Assembly: GCF_040702995.1 (NCBI RefSeq)
Contig: NZ_CP159992.1
Coordinates: 2,753,501-2,817,500, forward strand
DNA: 64,000 nucleotides
DNA from: Paenibacillus sp. AN1007
Lineage (GTDB): Bacteria; Bacillota; Bacilli; Paenibacillales; Paenibacillaceae
Reading direction: 5' to 3'
Under the pieces are notes generated by a model that saw only the letters and a program-made list of their open reading frames with translations, made no database searches and had not been told where the DNA came from. Shown piece by piece: positions 1 to 8,288 of this stretch (position 1 is its first letter; every line of letters begins with the position of its first letter). Position numbers and translations under genes: made by a program.

Positions 1-1184
1 TCATATTCAGCGTTCTGTCCCCAGTTCTTGTCCAGATGCAAGTTCATCAGCTTGACGACAACTTCAGGGTGGGCGAATCCTTTTCTCACCGCAAAATAAT
101 GTCCCGTATTGGAACGAAGCGGGACAGCAAGGCTCCGTCCTGCCTCAACTGCAATAGGGAAAGCCTGCCATTCGGCTTCAGGATCCTGTTCACGGGTGGA
201 TTGTATAACAAAAGGAGTCCACTGCTCGCCATAGAGCATTCCAATTTTCCCCTGCTGAATGAGACGATACTCCTTGCTTCCATTTTTGTATGCAAAGTCC
301 GGATCAAGCTGCCCTTCCAAGTACATCGTCTGCAGCACCTGCAGCGCTTTGCGCACTTCCGGCTGTATCCCTCCGTAAATGAGCTCTCCCTCTTGATTTT
401 TGATCCAGATGTTCGGGAAAGCACCATATCCGGCCATAAATCCCGAAACACCCATAACGGGGTCCCAAAGATAACTCGTCAGTGCCAAGCCATAGGTGTC
501 CTGTTTACCATTTCCGTCAGGGTCCATCGATGTAAACGCTTCCGATAATTTCAACACATCTTCGATCGTCTCAGGTGCCTGCATCCCCAGTTTATCCAGC
601 CAATCCGTTCTGATCCACAAGTACTGTGCTGTCTCAATAGAGGAAGAGGATTCGGGAATTGCCATCAGCTTACCGTTAATCGTAGCGGCATCAAATGCCC
701 CTTTGCCTTCGGCCTCCAAAATTTTCTTGGTCAGCGGTGAGGCAAAATCCCGGTATACTTCGGTCAAATCTTCAATCAAATTGGCATTACTCAGCTGCCT
801 AAGCTGATATGGGTTGACCTTGACCACATCGGGAAAGCGTCCTGCAGCAAGGGAAACCCCGAGCTTTTGATTGTATACGTCGCCCGTCGCGATCCAGTCA
901 TAACGAATCTGAATGCCCAGTTCTCTTTCATAGAGCCGAGTCCAGCGATTATCCACTAATGTCTCATCCGGCAGCTGCTCTATCATTCGCTGCAGATCTT
1001 CTCCTGTTTCCCTGACAAAAGAGACTTTAATGGGTGGGTCATAAGCCTCGGAGGAAAGGCCCGGCTGTTCATTGTTGGAGCTGTTCAACTGCCCCGAGTT
1101 CCCTTGCGTCAGTCCGACAGGCATACAGACTGTAAGAAAAATAATAATGGTCCATCTTGTTTTGTACATCCATCTCTTATGCAT
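1..1184 (-). CDS. Extracellular sugar-binding protein of an ABC transporter (partial, C-terminus outside window)
   Basis: Reading leftward from an ATG at 1184 (GGGGGCAGGT just upstream) the frame stays open for 394 codons to the window edge. After a basic, hydrophobic N-terminus the sequence follows the LplA/YtcQ-like family-1 solute-binding pattern: a TDWLDKLG segment and a Ca-loop-like DPDGNGKQDTYG. Such proteins capture oligosaccharides outside the membrane for LplB/LplC-type permeases. There is no clean lipobox (FLTVC has Val at -1), so it may be signal-anchored or a divergent lipoprotein. A terminator separates it from the GH43 gene upstream, so it is probably its own unit, possibly with permeases beyond the window. 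The family call is solid; the substrate is inferred from neighbours only. Confidence 0.85.
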   Translation of the reverse strand, partial: MHKRWMYKTRWTIIIFLTVCMPVGLTQGNSGQLNSSNNEQPGLSSEAYDPPIKVSFVRETGEDLQRMIEQLPDETLVDNRWTRLYERELGIQIRYDWIATGDVYNQKLGVSLAAGRFPDVVKVNPYQLRQLSNANLIEDLTEVYRDFASPLTKKILEAEGKGAFDAATINGKLMAIPESSSSIETAQYLWIRTDWLDKLGMQAPETIEDVLKLSEAFTSMDPDGNGKQDTYGLALTSYLWDPVMGVSGFMAGYGAFPNIWIKNQEGELIYGGIQPEVRKALQVLQTMYLEGQLDPDFAYKNGSKEYRLIQQGKIGMLYGEQWTPFVIQSTREQDPEAEWQAFPIAVEAGRSLAVPLRSNTGHYFAVRKGFAHPEVVVKLMNLHLDKNWGQNAEY

Positions 1185-1284
1185 GGTGACCTGCCCCCAT
1201 TTTGATTGAATGAACGCATCCTTTTTCTTTTCTATTTACCAGAATTGTTATCATTGTACAACATCTAATCTGTGATGAGTACGA

Positions 1285-1308
1285 AAAAGCTGCCGCTCGG
1301 CAGCTTTT
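1285..1308 (-). terminator. Intrinsic terminator after the first GH43 gene
   Basis: A perfect 10-bp stem (AAAAGCTGCC / GGCAGCTTTT) with a 4-nt loop and a T run on the minus strand lies about 20 nt past the GH43 stop. Confidence 0.85.
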
Positions 1309-1330
1309 ATTTACAGCTCTGAAGAGAAAA

Positions 1331-2866
1331 TTACCGCTTAATATGATAATCGAAATTAGAAAAGTCAGCTGAACCTCCGATTGTTTCTGTAGAAAACAGA
1401 AACAATCCAATTCTGCACCCCATAAAGTGATCCAGCTTGTAAACCATATGATGAGGAACCCCGAGACTCTTCCACTCCACCCCGTCCTTATAGGCAAAGC
1501 GGCATTCATCCTGATTATTCGCAAAATTTGCGGAAGCCTGCAGTGTCACCATCGGCCCTGACACGGGTATCCGAGCGTGCTCTACGGCAGGCTCCTGATC
1601 GATAAAATTGCCAAAAATACTGGAATCTTGACTTTCTCTGGCCTGCATAACCAGAAAGTATTGGCCTTCATCTTTGGTCAATGCAATCAGACCGTAGGTC
1701 CCTATCAGAAAACAAAGACCCGCATAATCCCCGTTATTCAGGCGGCTGCCATCAAGCGTTACTGAAGCTTCACAAGCCGGACCCATCGCACGCTGTGTCA
1801 GTGTGTTTACTGCAAACGTCAGGTTCGGGCTGAGCTGACCGGTTCGAATCCGGTACACCCCCGGTTTTTCAGTTACAGACCACAGATCATCATGCGGCGT
1901 ATGATTCCACTGCCAAACATCTCGCAGGCGCACCTTACCCTGGTCGTCAAGCGTGTATTCAAAACGGTCGCTTGCAGCGAGCGGGTTATATTGGTGTCCA
2001 GGCTTCGTACTGGCAATGTCGATTTGTTTCGGAGCTTCTTTCGCAAATACCGGTAACCCTTCCTCAAAACGCATCGGTACCAGCACCGGAATCCGACCCA
2101 CAGCCCCATGATCCTGGAAAAGCACTGCGTACCAGTTCCCCTCAGGCGTATCCACGATACCGCCCTGAGCGACTCCTGAATTAAAATATCCCATATCATC
2201 GTTGAATACTTCTCCACCGACAAATGTACTATCCAGCGTATCCGCTCTGTAACATGCTTGTGTTCTTCGCCCTGCTTGCTTCGTCATGTGAATCAGGAAG
2301 ACATAATAAATTCCTTCAATTTTGTAAAAATGTGCACCTTCATATCCAAGATAATGCGGCTGATGATCTGTTACTATGATCCGATGTCTGCCATCCGGCC
2401 TAGGCCCCGAAAGATCCGGTTTCAATTCAGTTAGGTGAATCTCTCGATTACCATGCACTAGATAAACCCGTTCGTCGTCATCAAAAAACAGCGAGCAGTC
2501 GTGGTAGAATCCCTCTACAATCTGTTTGCTCCAGGGCCCTGTTATCGTTTCAGATGTGTACAGATAGGTTTTACGGGTATCATTGGCCACGAAGATGACA
2601 TAAAATTTCCCCTGATGATAACGCAGTGAAGCAGCCCACATCCCCTTACCATAGATCTGTTCACCATTCTCCAGCCGCTGTGCCGGAGTATTATCCAGAA
2701 TGTCATACACATACGCAGCCGTTTCCCACTGCATCAGATCATACGAACGTAGAATGATACAACCAGGCATCATATGCATTGTTGTGCTCACCATATAATA
2801 CGTATCTTCTACCCGAATGACGTCCACATCAGGGTAATCAGCCCATATAATCGGGTTGGAATGCAT
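1331..2866 (-). CDS. GH43 glycoside hydrolase, beta-xylosidase-like
   Basis: A 511-aa cytoplasmic enzyme with no signal peptide. The N-terminal five-bladed GH43 domain shows the expected residues: base Asp13 in ADYPDVDV, pKa-tuning Asp123 in YHDCSLFFDDD and acid Glu176 in GYEGAHFY. The last ~200 residues look like the beta-sandwich often found in GH43 beta-xylosidases. The frame could open four codons earlier at a GTG (2878), but AGAGGTG lies 9 nt before the ATG at 2866, which is preferred. It follows the second GH43 gene by 88 nt on the same strand, suggesting joint expression. The likely role is cleavage of imported xylo-oligosaccharides; arabinofuranosidase activity cannot be excluded from sequence. 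Confidence 0.88.
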   Translation of the reverse strand: MHSNPIIWADYPDVDVIRVEDTYYMVSTTMHMMPGCIILRSYDLMQWETAAYVYDILDNTPAQRLENGEQIYGKGMWAASLRYHQGKFYVIFVANDTRKTYLYTSETITGPWSKQIVEGFYHDCSLFFDDDERVYLVHGNREIHLTELKPDLSGPRPDGRHRIIVTDHQPHYLGYEGAHFYKIEGIYYVFLIHMTKQAGRRTQACYRADTLDSTFVGGEVFNDDMGYFNSGVAQGGIVDTPEGNWYAVLFQDHGAVGRIPVLVPMRFEEGLPVFAKEAPKQIDIASTKPGHQYNPLAASDRFEYTLDDQGKVRLRDVWQWNHTPHDDLWSVTEKPGVYRIRTGQLSPNLTFAVNTLTQRAMGPACEASVTLDGSRLNNGDYAGLCFLIGTYGLIALTKDEGQYFLVMQARESQDSSIFGNFIDQEPAVEHARIPVSGPMVTLQASANFANNQDECRFAYKDGVEWKSLGVPHHMVYKLDHFMGCRIGLFLFSTETIGGSADFSNFDYHIKR

Positions 2867-2954
2867 GTTTGAAAGCACCTCTTTTTTCCGCTTTTGCGGG
2901 ATATCAGTTCATATAGATTCGGTTCGTGGTCTTGTGTAAAAAACACTTATCATT

Positions 2955-4481
2955 CTAAGCTTTTTCAAACGCCCACTGCTGCAGCAGAATACACGGACTG
3001 CTGCTCGAATTGCTGTCTGGTGACTGCAGCATAAGATACAAATCATGCACACGCTCCGCACCTGTAATCGAAGTCCACCCTTCCATCCATTCCCTACCTT
3101 CGGCTGCTGCCGGAATATGCACAGTTCCGATCAATTCTCCGTCTTCACGATCCAGTCGAAGTTCAAGTATCCCTGCACCACCTTGACTGCATAGCAATGA
3201 GGTAAAACTGGCCGCTCCTTGTTCACCAAAATCCACAGAAGAGAGAGCAATCCAGCTTCCGTCACGCATGAGACTGACAACTTCATCCTGCTCTGAAGAC
3301 TGTCCATGCTCGGCCGGGCTTAGTTGGCGTGTGCTTACTCCTGCACTCCAGCCCATCGCTGCACCGCTAACGGTTTGATACGGGTAAAATGACTTTAATT
3401 GATCTACGCCTGCATAGTCGGCATGAATTTCCTTCATCCTTCCACTTGTCTCCTCATACTCTACGCGGTTCAGATGTGTAGAACGATACCCTTCAGGAAT
3501 ATCCATAGCTTGACAGAGCGTCTGCGCATGATAGGCAATATACCACTGATTATGCAGTGGAAAAATGGCATGATGATTGTTACCACCGATACCAAAGAAG
3601 TGACCCGGATTCTTCAGGATCGTTCCCTGATACGTCCATGGACCCATCGGCTGCGAACTTGTCATGTATGCGATCTCTCCAGGCGGCGGGCTGTCTTCAT
3701 CACGTTCCACTTGGAAGAAATTTGAGCAATAGGTGTAGTAGTACGTATTATCATATTTATGTATCCCTGAATTTTCAAACATAAAAGGTGCAGGAATTAC
3801 TTTGGCCCTGCCTTCAACGCTGACCATATCCTCCCCAAGCCGCATCACTCGTGCCGTATCCGGTCTTTCCGGTTTGCCTTCAGGCACGCCTCCTCCGAAG
3901 TAGAGATAAGCCTGATCGTCATCATCCACTAGAACGGCCGGATCAAATAACCAGGTTACATCTTCTACCCCCGGTGTTTCTCTAGTGACCAACGCTTTAC
4001 CAATCGGATCAATCCAAGGTCCTGTCGGTGTTGGCGCACTCAAGACACCAATGCCGCTGGCATTATTCGCAAAATACAGATAAAAACGGTCCTCTCCGTT
4101 GATGCTGCGATGGGCAGCTGCCGGAGCCCAGGATTGAGAAGCCCATGTTGCCGCTCCTTCCGGACCGGCAACCTTGATCTCCCCGTGATCCGTCCAGTTG
4201 ATCAAATCCTCTGAAGAGATCACCGTTATTTTATTAATGGACTGATAGCTGTTTTTCTGAGGAATCTTGTTCGCATCGTATTCCAGTTTGTCACTGGTCA
4301 TGTAGAGATAAACACGGTTATTATACACCAGCGCATAAGGATCGGCCCCGAATTTGTGAGCCATTAAAGGATTAGCATTTGGACGAATCTTGCCAACTTC
4401 CTTTGATGTACATTCCCGAGGAACGGTCAAACCGTTCTCATCCTTTTGCTTGTTGGTCTGCGGCATCGTATCGTTATTCAT
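2955..4481 (-). CDS. GH43 arabinofuranosidase-like enzyme with C-terminal CBM6-like domain
   Basis: A 508-aa protein related to arabinoxylan-debranching GH43 enzymes. Candidate catalytic residues are Asp47 (KFGADPYALV), Asp180 (WLFDPAVLVDDD) and Glu236 (FENSGIHKY). Residues ~385-508 form a beta-rich module (SSVDFGEQGA, ILELRLD) like CBM6. The frame extends 27 codons further upstream to 4562, but the ATG at 4481 has an ideal AGGAGG seven bases before it and matches the family start, so it is chosen. No export signal is evident, which is odd for a CBM-bearing polymer debrancher and fits action on imported oligosaccharides. It is first in a two-gene GH43 operon whose upstream region holds two CcpA-like sites. 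Confidence 0.87.
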   Translation of the reverse strand: MNNDTMPQTNKQKDENGLTVPRECTSKEVGKIRPNANPLMAHKFGADPYALVYNNRVYLYMTSDKLEYDANKIPQKNSYQSINKITVISSEDLINWTDHGEIKVAGPEGAATWASQSWAPAAAHRSINGEDRFYLYFANNASGIGVLSAPTPTGPWIDPIGKALVTRETPGVEDVTWLFDPAVLVDDDDQAYLYFGGGVPEGKPERPDTARVMRLGEDMVSVEGRAKVIPAPFMFENSGIHKYDNTYYYTYCSNFFQVERDEDSPPPGEIAYMTSSQPMGPWTYQGTILKNPGHFFGIGGNNHHAIFPLHNQWYIAYHAQTLCQAMDIPEGYRSTHLNRVEYEETSGRMKEIHADYAGVDQLKSFYPYQTVSGAAMGWSAGVSTRQLSPAEHGQSSEQDEVVSLMRDGSWIALSSVDFGEQGAASFTSLLCSQGGAGILELRLDREDGELIGTVHIPAAAEGREWMEGWTSITGAERVHDLYLMLQSPDSNSSSSPCILLQQWAFEKA

Positions 4482-4563
4482 TTCATTTCCTCCTGAAAAT
4501 AGAATTGAACTACCTAATATCTTCAACTTCACCTGAGATATCATAACAATTGAACACACCAAA

Positions 4564-4593
4564 TAGAAAGCGTTTGCAAAACAAACGTTTTCA
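4564..4593. promoter_or_regulatory. Paired, opposed cre-like sites (CcpA) between GH43 and araC-type gene
   Basis: TAGAAAGCGTTTGCAA on the plus strand and ATGAAAACGTTTGTTT on the minus strand each match the catabolite-responsive element with one deviation. Together they form an inverted repeat with 11-bp arms and a 5-nt gap, about 83 bp before the GH43 start. This predicts glucose repression. Confidence 0.6.
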
Positions 4594-4630
4594 TGATAGG
4601 ATGATTACATTTTAAGTGAATCTAAGTCCA

Positions 4631-4667
4631 ATTTCATTGCGTTGTTTGCTTGATTTATTGCGCGAAA
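4631..4667. promoter_or_regulatory. Two direct half-sites 21 bp apart, candidate AraC-type operator
   Basis: ATTTCATTGCGTTG and ATTTATTGCGCGAAA are repeated in the same orientation, their TTGC cores exactly 21 bp apart. The same arrangement occurs at 15651-15686. Direct repeats two helical turns apart are typical of AraC-family binding. Confidence 0.5.
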
Positions 4668-4689
4668 TGACAGGAGGTACTTACGCCAG

Positions 4690-5580
4690 ATGTCTTCTGA
4701 CTACTTTTATGACCCCATTCAGCCAGAGCTGCTGTACCGTCATCCTTTAACGACATACCAACTCGAAACCAGTTATCATCGTCATAATGCGTACGAAATC
4801 TATCTGTTCCTGAAAGGCAGCGTACATTTCTATGTGGATCACCGTTGTTATCCCATGCAGTGCGGAGACTTACTTGTCATCTCTCCCGAAGAGATGCACC
4901 GGACGCTGATTCTGGATGAGACTGAATATGAACGGATCACAATAAACCTCAAAAAATCATATCTATGCCAGCTGTCTACTGTACGGACGAATCTGTTGTC
5001 CTGTTTTGATCAAAGGCCTGAAGGAATAAGCAGCATTATTCATCTGCATAACGATCAGTTAAACCAGCTGCTGTTCTGGACCAGCCAGATTGAAGAAGCA
5101 GCGGATTGTAATATGTACGGAGCAGACGTGCGCACGAATGCGGCAATGGCTCAGCTGCTTGTTCTCATCAACCAGTGGTTCCAGCAGAATTCCTTTGTAC
5201 CTCAAGATATCATGCCGGAATTGGTTCGCAGAACGATGGAATATATCGAACTGAACATTACACAAGAGATTACACTGGGCCAACTGGCTGAGGAGTTCTA
5301 TCTGAACAGCACCTCCATCAGTCGACAGTTCAAAAAACATACAGGACTTACTCTTCGTTCCTACATTTTAGGTCGGCGCATCGAACTGGCGAAACAGCAT
5401 CTGACAGAAGGAATGAGCATTACGGATGCCTGCTTCCAGTCAGGATTCAGTGACTATGCCAACTTCATTCGAAGTTTCACTAAAATTGTAGGAATCTCAC
5501 CGGGGAAATATAGGAAGCATCGGCGGGAAACCTCAGATTCGCCATCTCTCCAGCAGATTGTAACCAATTTCGAGCCATAA
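4690..5580 (+). CDS. AraC-family transcriptional regulator
   Basis: A 296-aa regulator divergent from the GH43 operon. The N-terminal half is a cupin-like sugar-sensing domain (HRHNAYEIYLFLKGSVHFYVD, GDLLVISPEEMH). The C-terminal ~100 residues carry two helix-turn-helix motifs (TLGQLAEEFYLNSTSISRQFKKHTG and SITDACFQSGFSDYANFIRSF shortened here). AGGAGG lies 12 nt before the ATG, a somewhat long spacing. Its position suggests control of the GH43 genes through the repeat pair just upstream, with CcpA acting over it. The inducer is unknown, probably a xylan- or arabinoxylan-derived sugar. Confidence 0.9.
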   Translation: MSSDYFYDPIQPELLYRHPLTTYQLETSYHRHNAYEIYLFLKGSVHFYVDHRCYPMQCGDLLVISPEEMHRTLILDETEYERITINLKKSYLCQLSTVRTNLLSCFDQRPEGISSIIHLHNDQLNQLLFWTSQIEEAADCNMYGADVRTNAAMAQLLVLINQWFQQNSFVPQDIMPELVRRTMEYIELNITQEITLGQLAEEFYLNSTSISRQFKKHTGLTLRSYILGRRIELAKQHLTEGMSITDACFQSGFSDYANFIRSFTKIVGISPGKYRKHRRETSDSPSLQQIVTNFEP

Positions 5581-5670
5581 TAAGACTTGATGTTTAATGG
5601 CGAACATTGATTTACAACCAGAAACAGATTAACATTAAATGCATTGTCATCATTAAAAGGAGATCAGAAC

Positions 5671-6111
5671 ATGCATTTAAGAAAATGGTTATACCCCCTG
5701 TTCATCCTGCTTTCTGCATTGCTTTTTGCAGGCTGCACCACGCCAATCACGACCGATACCGGCTCTCATGCGGGCCAAGTTTCGAAGGAGATGGGTTTTC
5801 AGGAAGTTGCCGACTATATCAAGGAGCATCACGAACTTCCACCCCATTATATTACCAAAAAAGAAGCGCGTGCTCTTGGCTGGGAACCGAGTGAGGGCAA
5901 CCTGCATAAGGTGGCCCCTGGCAAGAGCATTGGCGGTGATATATTCAGAAATCGCGAAGGTCTTCTTCCAAGCAAAAAAGGACGCACCTGGTATGAAGCA
6001 GACATTCATTATACCGGCGGCAAACGGGGAAGTGACCGAATTTTATATTCGAGTGACGGCCTAATCTATCAAACAACAGATCATTATAAGACGTTTTATC
6101 AGATCAAATAA
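5671..6111 (+). CDS. Barnase-type guanyl-specific ribonuclease, probable lipoprotein
   Basis: A 146-aa precursor. The mature part aligns by eye with barnase throughout: VADYIKEHHELPPHYITKKEA, ALGW, the core APGKSIGGDIF, and the catalytic residues Glu (WYEADIHYT), Arg (SDRILYSSD) and His (TTDHYKTF). It would cleave single-stranded RNA 3' of guanosine. The N-terminus is basic and then hydrophobic, ending in LLFAGC, which fits a lipobox; barnase itself is freely secreted. The start at 5671 has AGGAG 8 nt upstream; the longer frame from 5644 lacks a site. It is followed 11 nt later by its inhibitor gene. It may act in competition or nutrient RNA turnover. Confidence 0.92.
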   Translation: MHLRKWLYPLFILLSALLFAGCTTPITTDTGSHAGQVSKEMGFQEVADYIKEHHELPPHYITKKEARALGWEPSEGNLHKVAPGKSIGGDIFRNREGLLPSKKGRTWYEADIHYTGGKRGSDRILYSSDGLIYQTTDHYKTFYQIK

Positions 6112-6122
6112 CGGAGGAAAGC

Positions 6123-6398
6123 ATGAATATCATTCTGATTGACGGTCGTGATCCTCATAACCGCGAAGAACTTCATCAGCTGCTGCAGGACAAGCTTCGA
6201 CTGCACGAACATTATGGACGCAATCTGGATGCTTTATGGGATGCCTTGACAGGCGAAGTGATGATGCCGCTGACCATCCGCTGGAGTTTTTTCGATGCAT
6301 GCAGAGAAACGCTTGGTGATTATGCAGACCAAGTGGTCGAAGTGATGCGCGAAGCAGAACAGGAGATCGATGGATTTATACTCGAGCTGCTGCCATGA
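6123..6398 (+). CDS. Barstar-type ribonuclease inhibitor
   Basis: A 91-aa acidic protein with the barstar layout: INxDG-like start (IILIDGRDPHNREELHQLL), LRLHEHYGRNLDALWDAL matching the barnase-binding helix and loop, and a REAEQE C-terminal helix. It would bind and block the upstream RNase in the cytoplasm before export. CGGAGGAAAGC precedes the ATG. The 11-nt gap after the RNase stop indicates a bicistronic message; putting toxin before inhibitor is unusual for classic toxin-antitoxin operons but plausible for an exported toxin. A terminator follows within 10 nt, so the pair is a self-contained unit. Confidence 0.93.
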   Translation: MNIILIDGRDPHNREELHQLLQDKLRLHEHYGRNLDALWDALTGEVMMPLTIRWSFFDACRETLGDYADQVVEVMREAEQEIDGFILELLP

Positions 6399-6403
6399 CA
6401 AAC

Positions 6404-6431
6404 AAACAGGCTGCCCTTAGGCAGCCTGTTT
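6404..6431 (+). terminator. Intrinsic terminator of the barnase/barstar unit
   Basis: A perfect 12-bp stem (AAACAGGCTGCC / GGCAGCCTGTTT), 4-nt loop, followed by TATTTT. Confidence 0.9.
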
Positions 6432-6464
6432 ATTTTAATACTCTTTTCTTCTTTTCAAGCATTT

Positions 6465-6496
6465 GTTCTTTAGTTCTTTAGTTCTTTAGTTCTTTA
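6465..6496. repeat. Four tandem copies of GTTCTTTA
   Basis: An exact 8-bp unit repeated four times, then a partial copy (GTTCTA), in the T-rich stretch between barstar and the GH30 gene (convergent 3' ends). It looks like a slippage-prone microsatellite with no evident function. Confidence 0.9.
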
Positions 6497-6575
6497 GTTC
6501 TATCTTCTATTGTACTTTTGTTTTATTGTAGTTCTTCTATTCTTATCTAATTCTTTTTCTTCATTTCATAAGTTC

Positions 6576-8249
6576 TTACGGCTGCACGACAAATGTTGTG
6601 ACACTTTGGGCCGGAAGATCTGCCGTAAATCCGCTGCCGGAAATCTGCAGTGGAGAACCAGCCGCCAGGTTATGCGTGCTGTCTGTTACCCAGGAGGATA
6701 CGGCTGAAGCTGTTCCATTCTGCACAGTGAATCGCTGATTCACAGCTGAAGTATTTTTGTTAATCGCCACAATGGTAACCTTGTTGTTCTCTCCTTTGTA
6801 AGCTGACACATATACTCCGTTTGCCGGATTTTTGGTTGCGTCTACTCTGACATCACCCGGACGAACAAACTTCGAGTAATGCGCCATACTGTAACCCCGT
6901 TTACTAATCGTCCCGTCCTCTTTAATTGGACCATAATGTCTGCGGATGTACCACCAAACATAGGTCTGAAAATTACCTTCAACCATCGCATTATACATAT
7001 GTTCCGCTACCCCGAGCGCTTCTGGCCAGCGATCTGCCGAATTGGTTTCGCTATTTGGATAATACACTTCTGTCATCCAAAGCTCTTTCCCCGCTCCCTT
7101 TTGTTCAAATAAAGGATACGGAAAATCGCTGTACTGCGTACCATACGTATGTGCACCGAGAATATCGAGATTCGCAAGCGCTTGCGGGTCATTGAGAAGC
7201 GGGTCTGACATCGTTTTCACATAAGAGAAGGATTCAGGAGCAATTACACGATTATGGATGGAACCTGCATTTTCTTTCATAAAACGCAGCATTTCCTCTG
7301 GAGACCACCAGGTCCAGTCATGTGCATAGTCCGGTTCGTTCTGTACGGAAATCGCGTAAAGGTTAACCCCATTATTTTTCATAAATGCATCAAATTCATT
7401 CAAATATTCAGCGTAGGCTTCATACTTGTCATATTTAAGACGTTTGGCCTGGGTAACCTGCGTATATGCAGTGACGTTGATATTGTCGATGTTCGGGCCA
7501 CCCGTTCCCGTAGTAACCAGCTTTAACGTGCTTGTACCGTTCACCATCGGTACCTGAATCGACTTATCCTTCCATGTGTTTCCACTTCCAGTCGCTTCAA
7601 ATGGTACGCCGCTAAGTGCTAATGAACCGTTCACGTAGACATCCAGATTACTGGTTCCTGATGGGAGTGAATATCGAATCTTGATGTTTTTGGTACCTGT
7701 GCTGCCAATCAGGATTGTATTCCACTGGACGGCCGAACCGCTTGCATTCTGGAAGGAAGCATAACCTGACCCGGTATAACCGGTAAACGTACTGCCCACT
7801 TCTGCATCCGTCAGCGTTGTTGAGGTTTCTGCTTCATAGGTTGAACCACCGCCAGAAGTGATCCCCAGTGTAACCAATTCCGTCATGTCCGCTGGCGGAT
7901 TCCAAGGAGATGCAAATACAATCGCTCCGTGTTCAATAGCTTTTTTGGCCGTATCCACTTCCCGCTGCCAATTGTTCTTGTTCTCGTCAATCGGAATTCG
8001 AAGCACGGAGAACCCAAGCTGATTATCCCCATTGCCAAAAGCCGTCTGACGCTCCGCCGGTGTAAGATCGCCAATCCAGCCGGAATGAGTCATGCCGCCA
8101 AAACCACGAATCACTTGTTTGGGCGAAGTTACATTAATAACAGCATCGTTTGCTGCCATCACTTTGGATGAGGCAGGAACATACAACAAGGGTAGTGCTG
8201 TCAACGCTGCAAGCATCGTACATAGTGATTTTTTGATCAAAGAATTCAC
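6576..8249 (-). CDS. xynC: GH30 glucuronoxylanase with an internal CBM6-like insertion
   Basis: A 557-aa secreted enzyme (signal peptide ending near VMAA, residues 1-33). It matches XynC-type GH30 subfamily 8: QVIRGFGGMTHSGWIGDL, acid/base Glu305 in SVQNEPDY, nucleophile Glu394 in LWMTEVYYP, and the glucuronate-binding WWYIRRHYG (432-440). It cuts xylan at 4-O-methylglucuronate branches, releasing acidic oligosaccharides. The barrel is interrupted: after ASPWNPPADM (~122) comes a ~140-residue insert before AKRLKYDKYEAYA (268), where the ordinary enzyme has about a dozen residues. The C-terminus is the usual beta side domain. It lies 40 nt after the permease gene and is the last gene of the transporter operon. 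Confidence 0.92.
   Translation of the reverse strand: MNSLIKKSLCTMLAALTALPLLYVPASSKVMAANDAVINVTSPKQVIRGFGGMTHSGWIGDLTPAERQTAFGNGDNQLGFSVLRIPIDENKNNWQREVDTAKKAIEHGAIVFASPWNPPADMTELVTLGITSGGGSTYEAETSTTLTDAEVGSTFTGYTGSGYASFQNASGSAVQWNTILIGSTGTKNIKIRYSLPSGTSNLDVYVNGSLALSGVPFEATGSGNTWKDKSIQVPMVNGTSTLKLVTTGTGGPNIDNINVTAYTQVTQAKRLKYDKYEAYAEYLNEFDAFMKNNGVNLYAISVQNEPDYAHDWTWWSPEEMLRFMKENAGSIHNRVIAPESFSYVKTMSDPLLNDPQALANLDILGAHTYGTQYSDFPYPLFEQKGAGKELWMTEVYYPNSETNSADRWPEALGVAEHMYNAMVEGNFQTYVWWYIRRHYGPIKEDGTISKRGYSMAHYSKFVRPGDVRVDATKNPANGVYVSAYKGENNKVTIVAINKNTSAVNQRFTVQNGTASAVSSWVTDSTHNLAAGSPLQISGSGFTADLPAQSVTTFVVQP
7461..7838 (-). other. CBM6-like domain encoded inside the GH30 catalytic domain
   Basis: Residues ~138-263 of the GH30 protein read as a carbohydrate-binding module: YEAETSTTLTDAEVG, TGSGYASFQNASG, IKIRYSLPSGTSNLDVYVNG and GGPNIDNINVTAY. 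It begins and ends with short Gly/Ser/Thr linkers. It sits in the loop after barrel strand 3, the same face as the catalytic Glu residues. Confidence 0.75.
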
Positions 8250-8288
8250 GATTGCTCATCTCCCAACATGTATGATTCGAATGAAGCC

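Noticed and set aside
36..548. A 170-codon plus-strand frame and an opposing 121-codon frame at the window start
   Set aside because: Both are shadows of the partial sugar-binding protein, whose minus-strand frame runs unbroken to the edge.
6465..6496. Possible CRISPR-like repeat
   Set aside because: The 8-bp units are contiguous with no spacers; it is a simple tandem repeat.
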